Shown here one piece after another: positions 55,185-63,618 of a DNA stretch of 64,000 bases (the first letter of the stretch is position 1; each line of letters opens with the position of its first letter). The position numbers were made by a program, and so were the translations under genes. The notes beneath the pieces are model-generated. The model was not told where the DNA came from, did no database searches, and was given only the letters and a program-made list of their open reading frames with translations. Source of the stretch: JALEFZ01 sp039820545 (GTDB lineage Bacteria; Bacteroidota; Bacteroidia; J057); assembly GCA_039820545.1 (NCBI GenBank), contig JBCBPW010000027.1, forward strand, positions 9,795 to 73,794, in the 5' to 3' direction.

Positions 55185-55937
55185 ATGAGAACATATAGTT
55201 GGATCATCGGGTCGATATTCATGATAGGCTTGCTCACAAGCTGTGAGAATAATGTAGTAGATCCTGAGGGTACGTTGAACCTGTCCCTTGAATCGAGGGT
55301 AGGGGATGCTACTTTTGTCAAGAACCAGAAGTACACCAATGCGGCAGGTTTTGAGTATTCTCTGGAAGGATTTCGCTTTTATATATCGGATATCAGTCTG
55401 ATGAAAGAGGATGGGGGAGAAGAATTGGTTGAAGGGACATGGTACTTCGATGCGGGAGGTGATTGGGACAATGCGGATATCAACTTTCCTACAGGCAGAT
55501 ACAATGGAATGAAGTTCTTTATAGGCGTGCCAGAGGATCAGAATTTGGGGAATCCTGCTGTGTATGAGTCAGGCGATGCGTTGAGCATCCGCAGAGGGAT
55601 GCACTGGTCATGGTCTACGGGTTATATCTTCATCAAAGTTGACGGCTTGATTGACTCTGTAGGTAAACAAAAAGGTCTCATTTATCATACAGGAGGAAAT
55701 GATGCTTACAAGCAAATGACATTGGATAGTGAGTCTTTTGAGATTACGGACGGAGGAACAGTAGATTTTGTGATGGATCTCGACCTTGCGAAGGTATTTG
55801 AAGGAGAGGGGGAAAACGTGAATATGGTGGAGGAAAATTTTACACACACTGTTCCTGGTGATGATCGTCAGCAGGCCATATCCAAGAAAGTTCGCGACCG
55901 ATTTATGGAATATGCACTGACAAAGAAACCTTTCTAG
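55185..55937 (+). CDS. MbnP-like lipoprotein
   Basis: A 250-residue lipoprotein (LLTSC, Cys20). The mature domain matches the MbnP family: YSLEGFRFYISDISLMKEDG near the start and RRGMHWSWSTGYIFIKVDG in the middle. In Methylosinus, MbnP has a Trp converted to kynurenine by MbnH, which lets it bind Cu(I). Several Trp residues are present here (two in HWSW), but which one would be modified cannot be told. The MbnH-like gene follows after 124 bp in the same direction. A role in copper binding is inferred from the pairing; no methanobactin genes are near. Confidence 0.82.
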   Translation: MRTYSWIIGSIFMIGLLTSCENNVVDPEGTLNLSLESRVGDATFVKNQKYTNAAGFEYSLEGFRFYISDISLMKEDGGEELVEGTWYFDAGGDWDNADINFPTGRYNGMKFFIGVPEDQNLGNPAVYESGDALSIRRGMHWSWSTGYIFIKVDGLIDSVGKQKGLIYHTGGNDAYKQMTLDSESFEITDGGTVDFVMDLDLAKVFEGEGENVNMVEENFTHTVPGDDRQQAISKKVRDRFMEYALTKKPF

Positions 55938-56061
55938 CAGAGATGGCCCTTATTTTGAGGCGAAAAAATATTTCTGGCCTACATTTCAAACCTAAATATA
56001 TCTTATTTGTAATATATAAAAGTGGCATGATTGAAACTGCCATTGCTCCAAACAAACAGGC

Positions 56062-57159
56062 ATGAGATACGGAAAATATATAGGTGTACTTATTTTTATT
56101 GTTGTACTCATCGGGTGCGTAAAAGATGGTCCTTTGGTGGGACCTTTGAGAGAGGAACTTCAACTTGAAGTACCTGAGCATTTTGAGCGACCGCGGATTC
56201 CAGAGAGCAATCCACTGACAGAGGCAAAGGTACAACTGGGGCGCCAGCTATTTTACGATCCGATTCTCTCTATGGACAATACCGTTTCCTGTGCTTCTTG
56301 CCATCCACAAGAACACGCCTTTTCGGACCCACGTAGGATCAGTATAGGCGTCGGCGGAAAGACTGGCATCCTGCCTGAGCAGAGACGTAACGCGCCCGCT
56401 CTATTCAACCTCATGTACCACGACTTTTTGTTTTGGGATGGAAGAATAGAGGACCCATTCGGGACACTAGAGCATATGGAGACCCAGATTCGCTTGCCGA
56501 TCGAAGATCCCAACGAGATGGGGAGTTCCTTCAAGCTCGTGATGGAGCGTTTAAACGACCATCCTGAATATCCTAAGTTGTTTCTGCAAGCTTTTGACGA
56601 TACAATTACAGAGCTGAGGATCATGCAAGCCATTGCGAGTTTTGAGCGTGTGCTATTGTCCTACAGTTCCAAATACGATCGCTTTGTGGAGGCAGGTTTT
56701 GACAGCACGGTTTTGACTTCTTCCGAGTATCGCGGATTCAAGCTTTTCTTTGACGAAGTGCCTGGTCGCAAGCATCCCGAGTGTTTCCACTGCCATGGAG
56801 GATTCAACTTTGATGATCCAGCGGGAACTTTCCGCAACAATGGACTAGATAGGGACGGTGGCATACTCGACGTGGGAAGGTTTCAGGTGACGGTGAATCT
56901 CATCGACTTTGGAAAATTCAAGGTGCCTTCCTTGCGCAATGTGAGCTTTACTGCCCCCTATATGCATGATGGAAGATTTGAAACCTTGGATGAGGTGCTA
57001 GATTTTTATCAGACGGGAGGGAATACGTCATCAGGTCGTGACCCACTCATGACGACGATGGGCTTTACAGATGAGGAAAAGACTGATCTCAAGGCTTTCT
57101 TGCTGACGCTAAATGATACAAGCTTTGTGACGAACCCTGATTTTGCTTCTCCTTTCTAG
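56062..57159 (+). CDS. MbnH-like diheme cytochrome c peroxidase family lipoprotein
   Basis: A 365-residue lipoprotein (LIGC, Cys19). Two CxxCH heme sites are at 77-81 (CASCH) and 241-245 (CFHCH), the layout of bacterial diheme peroxidases and MauG/MbnH. Family motifs include QLFYDPILS, RNAPALFNLMYH, FWDGR and APYMHDGRFETLDEVLDFY. The protein should be membrane-anchored in the periplasm or at the outer membrane. MbnH uses a bis-Fe(IV) state to oxidise a Trp of its partner MbnP to kynurenine. The adjacent MbnP-like gene makes this role more likely than peroxide removal, but classical peroxidase activity cannot be excluded. Confidence 0.85.
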   Translation: MRYGKYIGVLIFIVVLIGCVKDGPLVGPLREELQLEVPEHFERPRIPESNPLTEAKVQLGRQLFYDPILSMDNTVSCASCHPQEHAFSDPRRISIGVGGKTGILPEQRRNAPALFNLMYHDFLFWDGRIEDPFGTLEHMETQIRLPIEDPNEMGSSFKLVMERLNDHPEYPKLFLQAFDDTITELRIMQAIASFERVLLSYSSKYDRFVEAGFDSTVLTSSEYRGFKLFFDEVPGRKHPECFHCHGGFNFDDPAGTFRNNGLDRDGGILDVGRFQVTVNLIDFGKFKVPSLRNVSFTAPYMHDGRFETLDEVLDFYQTGGNTSSGRDPLMTTMGFTDEEKTDLKAFLLTLNDTSFVTNPDFASPF

Positions 57160-57189
57160 TCGGTTGAGTTATACCAAAAGAAATGTATG

Positions 57190-57221
57190 CGCTGCCCTTG
57201 AGAAAGGGTGGCGTTTTTTTT
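57190..57221 (+). terminator. Rho-independent terminator of MbnP/MbnH unit
   Basis: Stem cgctgccctt (57190-57199) with aagggtggcg (57204-57213), loop gaga, then eight T residues. Confidence 0.9.
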
Positions 57222-57249
57222 AGTTGGTGGAAGGTTAGAGTAAAGGGAG

Positions 57250-57339
57250 AGAGCATGCATGCTCTAGAAGGAGCATTTGCTGGGATACGGGCATTTGCTG
57301 CGGCATAGCATGTGCATTTGCCGTAGCAAATGCCTACGG
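57250..57339. repeat. Palindrome cluster
   Basis: A perfect 16-bp palindrome agagcatgcatgctct (57250-57265) is followed by three direct copies of gcatttgc (57273, 57291, 57314) and an inverted copy gcaaatgc (57326-57333), giving a hairpin. The overlapping ccgtag/ctacgg pair (57321-57339) allows an alternative stem. It resembles a mosaic of REP-like units. Confidence 0.65.
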
Positions 57340-57420
57340 TGAGACACAAAAAAAGACTTCCCACGGAGGAGAAGTCTAGTTGGCGTTTGTCTTATATTCT
57401 TGTGATCAGAGGTATACGGA

Positions 57421-57999
57421 TCATTTAAATTTATACGATCTGTTCATGGCGAGGAAGAAACGTGCATCGTTCATTGGATCGCTTTCCACCTGTAGATCCT
57501 GGATCACTGCGTAATCCAAGGATGTCCACTGTCCGACGGGTGTATTGGGTACATATTTACTTGTCAAGCTGAGAGAAGCTTTCTTTTTATCATCAATATC
57601 AAACTTCAGTTCGTAAATCTTTCCTGCTTGACGATAGATGATATGCTTATTTTTACCTGTATTGGCGATTACTTCCACCACTTCAGCTTTGGTACGCTCA
57701 AAGTAAGAGAGGCAGCCTTCCAGGGCATTTTTTCCCGCTTTTTTATTGGTGAACGCTTTTTGGAGCGCAGTTTGGTACAGCCATCCTCTATTGAAGCTGT
57801 AAATAAACTTTCCACCATATTGCTCAGCAACAAGTTCGCGTTCGTCTTGGGCATCTACGATATGAACCGCAGAGACTTCTTGTAGGTGATTTTGTAACTG
57901 ATAAAAGTTAAAATCAAACTCAACAAACAAGGAGTTTTGTGCCCATATTCCCTGGACAGCTATCAGTAGGACAGCCGAAAGAATGATAAGCCTTTTCAT
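57421..57999 (-). CDS. Secreted protein of unknown function
   Basis: A 192-residue protein. Signal peptide 1-20 ends GIWAQ. The mature part is a mixed alpha/beta domain, with GGKFIYSFNRGWLYQTALQK and a Lys/Glu-rich middle, then QWTSLDYAVIQDL. No lipobox, membrane helix, cysteine pair or catalytic motif is evident. I do not recognise the family. It is a single gene between two intergenic regions. Confidence 0.6.
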   Translation of the reverse strand: MKRLIILSAVLLIAVQGIWAQNSLFVEFDFNFYQLQNHLQEVSAVHIVDAQDERELVAEQYGGKFIYSFNRGWLYQTALQKAFTNKKAGKNALEGCLSYFERTKAEVVEVIANTGKNKHIIYRQAGKIYELKFDIDDKKKASLSLTSKYVPNTPVGQWTSLDYAVIQDLQVESDPMNDARFFLAMNRSYKFK

Positions 58000-58303
58000 A
58001 CAGGTTAGGGTCTGGTTTTGAAACTAAGTTAATAGTATTAATTCCCCATATACTACTTTGTTTCAGAGATCAATATATAAAAGATAGTCCTATTTTATGA
58101 ACATTTTTTTAATTATATCGGACACTCTATATTACGGAAAAAGTAGAAAAAAAGATAGTGCATTGATTTTTACCCATTTATAGAGACACAGAAATCTCAG
58201 AAAAAAATGCAAATTCCGTTATAAATTCCATGCCAAAAAGTAAATGTGATATTGAGGATTTTAAAAAACTGACGTTTCTGAATAGAATCTTACATTAGCC
58301 TTT
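58000..58303. other. AT-rich divergent intergenic region
   Basis: Upstream region for the secreted protein (minus) and the predicted outer-membrane barrel gene (plus). No gene or strong structure recognised. Confidence 0.4.
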
Positions 58304-60241
58304 GTGCGATTAGATAGCCTCAATACCTCAATTTGGACGCATATTTGTGCGTTTGGTCTCATTTTGGGGATATTTCCTTCTCGTATTTTTGGACAAGAGG
58401 TTCAATTTTCTTTCAACAGACAGAATAATTTTACCTATCTCACCCGTTTAGATGCAAAATGGCAATTTAGCCAAGGTAAGTACAGTAGCGAGGGGTACGT
58501 TCATCACGACAATCTCTTCAATGCTGCACGTACCCAATCACCCTTCGTCCAACTTTTTGTTTCAGCCCAAGCATGGCAGTACTGGGCCCTTTCTCCTCGT
58601 GTTCAAGTTGCTTCATGGCTGGAGCTAGACCAGTTCTGGAATACACGCAATCAACGGTACAGTTTTTATCTAGGGAGTCAGTATCGCCCTATCGAGGGTG
58701 TGGAGGTGACGCCATTGCTTGGATATAGCTGGGATTATCGTTCACAGCGGTTGGATCAAGGACTATCGCCCGCTCTGAGGGTGCGCGCGCAGCAGTCCTT
58801 TGAGCCTGGCCTACAGATGGAGACACATCTCCTCGCCAGGTGGAAATTCATCAACCCTAGACGGCAGCGCAACATTGATTTTGGAAGCTATTGGTTGAGA
58901 GAATTTGGCCCCAACTCTTTAATCAGTGCTTCGGTAGAGGTGGGCAGCAATGAGATGGATGATTACAAGAGTCAGTCTGTTGAACGCATAGAAGCGGATA
59001 CAGGCGCACTGGCCCTCAACTTGCGATATGAAGTAGCACCTGATTGGATCTGGGAATCTGAGAATCGACTCGTTTTTAGTCGCCGCTCTTTTACCTACGA
59101 TCCTTATCTTCAAAGTGAATCTGAATTCAATAACCTTCGGTTTGGACAGCAAGATCTCATATTGAGGCAGAGACTATCTTTTCAGAAGCCCAAGGTATAT
59201 GGCGCACTCAGCTATACCTATGCTTATTTACAGCGTAGGTACGAATTGGAAAATACTTTGGAACTCATTCCTCTAGAGTTCAACCGACTCGAAGATCGCG
59301 AACAGCAAAAAGACTATTTCAGAAGGCAACATGAGTGGGACGCCCGTCTGACTTTGCCACTCAATCGAAAAAATCAGTTCCAAATAGAGGGCTATAATCG
59401 ATATGTGCAATATGATACGCCTTCAGAGGATAATTTTGATGATCATGACGAGCTCAATTATACATTGAAACTGGATTGGCAAAAACGTTGGAGTTCAAAA
59501 TTTCAGACGCGTTATCGACTGATCGGGGGTGTTCGACGCTACGCTTTTCTGTTTGCAGAGCGGAGTCAGGACAACTACACGCAGCGTAACTTGCGCCTGG
59601 AGTTTGACTATCAGTGGCAGCCACTTGCTTGGCTCAGGCTGAAGGGGGCACACTGGGTCTATGTGACTTATAACGTGAAAGACTTTGCAGATCCCAACTT
59701 GACGGACCGTTCTACACGTAATCTGGAAACCCGCTGGGACCTGAACATGCGGCTCAAGCCTAGGTGGAAAATGGAAGCAGGGATTTATCGTCGGGAAGTG
59801 CATGTCTCCTATCTTGATTGGGAGCGGTTTACGGAGACGACACTGGATACGACCACTACATGGCAGGCAGATATGAATCATGTATTCAGGTTGAAAAAGA
59901 AGTGGCTAAAGCAGCGTATCATCCTAGAGGGCGGATACCAGCAGGTCAGTAGATTGCGTTTTCAAAATACGTCTATGACCAGCCTTGAGAATATCCTTAC
60001 GCCCATCAACCTCCGCACGCGCATCCACCAGATTGGACCCAAAACGGGCATTCGCTTTCTCAATAGAGGGGGAGAGTCACTCAAATTGAATATTTGGTGG
60101 CAGTGGCAGGTACAAAGTTTCAGGTATAAGGAGATTGAGGATTTTACGACGCTCTCTGCCAACTTTGATGAGACGGTCTTGCAAAAAGTGACGACGGACT
60201 TTCGGCCCTTTATTTTGTTGAGGTTTCGTTTGGCTCTTTAG
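58304..60241 (+). CDS. Predicted outer-membrane beta-barrel protein (GTG start)
   Basis: The frame opens with GTG at 58304; no in-frame ATG lies close, and the following 30 residues form a signal peptide (ending RIFGQ), so GTG is the likely start. The product is 645 residues. The mature part is made of alternating polar/hydrophobic strands rich in Tyr, Trp, Arg and Gln (for example WQYWALSPRVQ, RLKGAHWVYVTY) and ends in the aromatic/Leu-containing RFRLAL, as expected for a barrel of about 20 or more strands. No plug domain or TonB box is visible. It may be a porin or scaffold; a substrate cannot be suggested. Confidence 0.65.
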   Translation: MRLDSLNTSIWTHICAFGLILGIFPSRIFGQEVQFSFNRQNNFTYLTRLDAKWQFSQGKYSSEGYVHHDNLFNAARTQSPFVQLFVSAQAWQYWALSPRVQVASWLELDQFWNTRNQRYSFYLGSQYRPIEGVEVTPLLGYSWDYRSQRLDQGLSPALRVRAQQSFEPGLQMETHLLARWKFINPRRQRNIDFGSYWLREFGPNSLISASVEVGSNEMDDYKSQSVERIEADTGALALNLRYEVAPDWIWESENRLVFSRRSFTYDPYLQSESEFNNLRFGQQDLILRQRLSFQKPKVYGALSYTYAYLQRRYELENTLELIPLEFNRLEDREQQKDYFRRQHEWDARLTLPLNRKNQFQIEGYNRYVQYDTPSEDNFDDHDELNYTLKLDWQKRWSSKFQTRYRLIGGVRRYAFLFAERSQDNYTQRNLRLEFDYQWQPLAWLRLKGAHWVYVTYNVKDFADPNLTDRSTRNLETRWDLNMRLKPRWKMEAGIYRREVHVSYLDWERFTETTLDTTTTWQADMNHVFRLKKKWLKQRIILEGGYQQVSRLRFQNTSMTSLENILTPINLRTRIHQIGPKTGIRFLNRGGESLKLNIWWQWQVQSFRYKEIEDFTTLSANFDETVLQKVTTDFRPFILLRFRLAL

Positions 60242-60269
60242 TAGATGAAACTGGGAGATGAGTAGGTTT

Positions 60270-60731
60270 TCAGAGGACACACTCAAAGAAGCGTATCCCA
60301 GGGATGGGGTTGTCGTTGTATCGCTCGATCTCGTAGAATCCTATTTCTTGGTAAAGTTTTTGGGCTGATGTCATGCTGGGATGCGTATCTAGGCGCATCT
60401 TACCATATCCTCTTTGTCGTGCGATCTTCAAAAGGTGCATACAAAGTGCCTTTCCCACCTGTAGGCCACGGGCTTGTGGCCTGACATAAAGTCTTTTCAT
60501 TTCGCAGATATATTCTCTTTCTGGTCGAAATGCTACACAGCCTAGAGGTTGTTCGTCATCCATGGCAAGCAAGAGACAGCCTTGTGGAGGGCCATACTTT
60601 TGAGGAAGCATAGAGAGTTCTTCAAAGTAGTTGCCCAAGGCTTCGTCTAGATTGCGGCTAATCCCATAGGCATACAAGAGACTTCTTACTTGGCGAAAAT
60701 GCTGGGGTTTATGTGCTCGAAAGGTATGCAT
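60270..60731 (-). CDS. GNAT-family N-acetyltransferase
   Basis: A 153-residue acetyltransferase. GNAT motif A is MKRLYVRPQARGLQVGKAL (about 78-96), with the R/Q-x-x-G-x-G/A acetyl-CoA loop around Gly89. The C-terminal strand-helix includes AQKLYQEIGFYEIERY, the usual GNAT end. It is the second gene of a likely operon with a sirtuin, which starts upstream on the same strand (12-bp gap). The substrate could be a small amine or a protein; the fold alone does not tell. Confidence 0.85.
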   Translation of the reverse strand: MHTFRAHKPQHFRQVRSLLYAYGISRNLDEALGNYFEELSMLPQKYGPPQGCLLLAMDDEQPLGCVAFRPEREYICEMKRLYVRPQARGLQVGKALCMHLLKIARQRGYGKMRLDTHPSMTSAQKLYQEIGFYEIERYNDNPIPGIRFFECVL

Positions 60732-60743
60732 CAGGATGGCATG

Positions 60744-61580
60744 CTATCTAGCAGATTTGAAAATATTTACTAACTCAGGTAAAATCTCTCCGCTAGGACC
60801 CTGGAGAAAATGTCCATTCTTGCTTTCGAGTGCAGTGTGGGAAAACAGATTGGGTTCAATGTTGATGTCGATGATGAATTTGCCTGCTTGGTCGAAAGTA
60901 TCCAATATTTGATTAGGGAGTGTGGTCGCTCCAGATGTTCCTATGGTAATGAGGAGTTCGGATCGGGAGGCGGCATCATGGGAGCTTTTAAACTTGAAAT
61001 ACTCTTCGTTATAGTATTCATCAAACCAAAGTATGTGTGGACGCGTCATGGCTCCACAATCTGGACAGGCAAGGGCTTGCCATTCTTCTTCTGTTACTTC
61101 TGAGTCACGATCTTTAGGACCGATTCCTTTGGGGAAGGGATAGAGCTTAGATGTGCATGAAACAGAGCATCTGACATATTCTAGACTTCCGTGAATGAGA
61201 TAAGTACGTTCGAGTGTATTGCCCGCCCTTAGGTGTAAGCCGTCTACATTTTGGGTGATGAGTCTGAAGCGGTCCCCCATCATGCGCTCAAGCTCAGCGA
61301 TCGCTTTATGCCCTGGATTAGGTTGTGCGTTTTGACAAACTGTCCGTCTGAAGAGATACCATTTCCAAACTTCCCTAGGATTTTTCTTGAACATAGACAA
61401 CGTACCAATCTCCTGGGGCATGTAGTTTTTGGAACCTATTTTCCAATACCCTTCAGGTCCACGGAAAGTAGGAATCCCACTTTCAGCAGATACGCCTGCC
61501 CCTGTCAAGATGATCATGGACTTTCCGCTTCGATAAAAATCGATGAGTTGCTGCCTTAATGCTTCTGAAATCATAGCCAA
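60744..61580 (-). CDS. Sir2-family NAD-dependent deacylase
   Basis: A 278-residue sirtuin. NAD-binding GAGVSAESGIPTFRG is at 27-41, TQNVDGLH at 109-116, and catalytic His130 in IHGS. The zinc ligands are C138 and C142 (CxxxC, one residue longer than the usual CxxC) and C172-C175. Tyr75 and Arg78 match the Tyr-x-x-Arg pair that class III (SIRT5/CobB-type) sirtuins use to bind acidic acyl groups, so desuccinylase or demalonylase activity is possible. It is the first gene of a pair with a GNAT acetyltransferase (12-bp gap). A start two codons later (MISEALR) is equally plausible. Confidence 0.9.
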   Translation of the reverse strand: MAMISEALRQQLIDFYRSGKSMIILTGAGVSAESGIPTFRGPEGYWKIGSKNYMPQEIGTLSMFKKNPREVWKWYLFRRTVCQNAQPNPGHKAIAELERMMGDRFRLITQNVDGLHLRAGNTLERTYLIHGSLEYVRCSVSCTSKLYPFPKGIGPKDRDSEVTEEEWQALACPDCGAMTRPHILWFDEYYNEEYFKFKSSHDAASRSELLITIGTSGATTLPNQILDTFDQAGKFIIDINIEPNLFSHTALESKNGHFLQGPSGEILPELVNIFKSAR

Positions 61581-61729
61581 ACCTTTCTCAAAGCCTAAAG
61601 CTAAGAAATATCTTTTGAAGTAGGCAACAGGAGCGGGGAATGCTTAATGGTTGAAATCAGGCGTATAGGCAATCATCAGGAGTAGATGTCTATTGGGAAT
61701 CGTCTTTAAAAAGTGGGAAGACCAATTCA

Positions 61730-62146
61730 TCAAGAAAAAGCGTAGGAGGGGAGGTAGGTATCAAAAGCTGTTTGTAGATTTTCCTTAAAAAGCGAAAACT
61801 CGAAGGGCTTTTCCAGCCACATATCGGGTGCATTGATTCCCTTTAGATCATTTAGATATTCAGGATCATGGCCCGAGAGTAAAATAACAGGAACTTGTTG
61901 GAAAAAAGGGTTCCTTCTGGTTTGGTGTAGAAGTTCGATTCCGTTGTGTTGGGGGATGTTATAATCAATAAAAATGAGATCGGGAATTTGTGCGGTATCA
62001 TCGAGAGTTTGGATCATTGAAAGATACTCGGATGCTTCTTTAAAGTGTGCGAAAATCCCTCTGTAGCCAGATAAATCTAGCACCAGTTTAAATAATTTCG
62101 AATCGGCTTCAGAGTCTTCGATGAGAATAATCTTAGGACTTTCCAT
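61730..62146 (-). CDS. Stand-alone response-regulator receiver protein
   Basis: A 138-residue CheY-like receiver without an output domain. Acidic pair Glu10-Asp11, phospho-acceptor Asp61 in LIFIDYNIP, Ser91 and Lys113 in WLEKPF are present. It is likely a phosphorelay or switching component for a kinase elsewhere in the genome. A second receiver-only protein lies at 42123-42560, but the two are distant and not obviously paralogous beyond the fold. Confidence 0.9.
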   Translation of the reverse strand: MESPKIILIEDSEADSKLFKLVLDLSGYRGIFAHFKEASEYLSMIQTLDDTAQIPDLIFIDYNIPQHNGIELLHQTRRNPFFQQVPVILLSGHDPEYLNDLKGINAPDMWLEKPFEFSLFKENLQTAFDTYLPSYAFS

Positions 62147-62472
62147 TTAGAAGTAAAGTAGATATTGAGTAGGAAAACAGGCTAAATGACTTGATACATG
62201 AATGGACAATGCGATATGAATAACATGAGACTACAAGAGATGGCAGGGAGACATGTGTGATCTTTTGTATCCCTTTTTTCTTATATCCAGGCACTTGATA
62301 ATTTATGAACTAAAAATGTCGTATAAAAGTTGAGAAAACATTTGTAAGGGAAATATCCGATTACTCTTTGAAAAATGAAGATGGAATAATTTGGCTTGAT
62401 ACATGACTTTATCGCTTAAAAAGATGCTTTCTGTCGCGTATTGCTTCCCACGTGGGTGTAGGTACTACTTCA
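62147..62472. other. Intergenic region
   Basis: Spacer between the receiver gene and the RNA methyltransferase gene, both on the minus strand. No gene, strong hairpin or consensus promoter recognised. Confidence 0.4.
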
Positions 62473-63618
62473 TCAATACATATCATATCTTGCGAACCTA
62501 CATTCAAGTGGTCCATTGAAGAGAATAATATTTCTCGAGGCACGGAGTCCGATTTTCTTTAAAGCTTTGATATTCGAGCTCAACACCCACGCTTGCCAGC
62601 CTTTATATTGTTGTTTGAGTTGATCTCCTATCCCTTTGTAGAAGTCCGCTAAGTCTTCGGGAGCGAGTCTTTCGCCGTAGGGAGGATTCACGATGAGCAT
62701 ACCTGGCGTGTCTGGTGCTGCCGCTTGATGGAAATCCGCTGAAGTAAAGGTAAGGGTATCGTTTACCTGTGCCATATCTGCATGTCGGCGTCCCATATCC
62801 ACAAATTCTGCACGAAAATCCCGTCCTCTAATATCAAATACGTCTTTATTTGCCTTACCCAGGGCTTCGTTTTTGACGCTTTGCCAGAGACCCTTATCCA
62901 GATCTGGCCATTTCAGAAAACCAAACTTTTTGCGAATCAGTCCTGGCGCGATATTTCTTGCGATGAGGGCAGCCTCGATGGGAATGGTACCCGAACCACA
63001 CATAGGATCCAGTAAAGGCGCCTGTTGGTCCCAGCCTGATTTGAGAAGCATCCCTGCAGCTAGGGCTTCACTCAAAGGCGCAGGATGCTTGAGCGAACGA
63101 TATCCCCTACGATGAAGGGAGTCTCCTGAGCTATCCAACAAGACCTTGAGTTGATCTCCTTGCAAATTGATGTGTACGCGGAGGTGGGGATTTTTAAGAT
63201 CTACTGAAGGGCGCTGTTTGAATTTTTTTCTGAATCTATCTACGATGGCGTCTTTGGTTTTGAGCGCCACAAAGTGGGAGTGTCTGAAGATATGAGAGCC
63301 GACGACAGCGTCTACCGCGAGGGTTTGGCCTAGCTTCATATAGTTTTCCCAAGGCAGCCTGAAAATACTTCGATAGAGGTCGTGCTCTGTCCTTACTTGT
63401 GCTTCGGAGATATTGACCAAGACGCGGATCGCAGTCCTAAGATACATATTGGCACGATAGAGGGTGGCAAGGTCTCCTTCAAATGTGACAGCTCGCTTCT
63501 GCTCTTCTATATTTTGTGCCCCAATCTGCTTGAGTTCTTCGGCCAAGACAGGTTCTAGCCCGTGGTATGTTTTGGCAACCAAAAAAAGTTGGGGAGAAGT
63601 TGTGGAATTTGGGTTCAA
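62473..63618 (-). CDS. THUMP-domain class I rRNA methyltransferase (RlmL N-domain type)
   Basis: A 381-residue RNA methyltransferase. A THUMP RNA-binding domain (about 40-160) precedes a Rossmann domain with the SAM-binding DPMCGSGTIPIEAA (about 204-217) and the N6/N2 guanine-type motif NPPYGER (about 310-316). The N-terminus (LFLVAKTYHGLEPVLAEEL) matches the RlmL/YpsC family. These enzymes make m2G in 23S rRNA, G2445 in E. coli RlmL, or act on tRNA. This protein lacks the second C-terminal methyltransferase domain of full RlmKL, as in most Bacteroidota. Confidence 0.88.
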   Translation of the reverse strand: MNPNSTTSPQLFLVAKTYHGLEPVLAEELKQIGAQNIEEQKRAVTFEGDLATLYRANMYLRTAIRVLVNISEAQVRTEHDLYRSIFRLPWENYMKLGQTLAVDAVVGSHIFRHSHFVALKTKDAIVDRFRKKFKQRPSVDLKNPHLRVHINLQGDQLKVLLDSSGDSLHRRGYRSLKHPAPLSEALAAGMLLKSGWDQQAPLLDPMCGSGTIPIEAALIARNIAPGLIRKKFGFLKWPDLDKGLWQSVKNEALGKANKDVFDIRGRDFRAEFVDMGRRHADMAQVNDTLTFTSADFHQAAAPDTPGMLIVNPPYGERLAPEDLADFYKGIGDQLKQQYKGWQAWVLSSNIKALKKIGLRASRNIILFNGPLECRFARYDMY

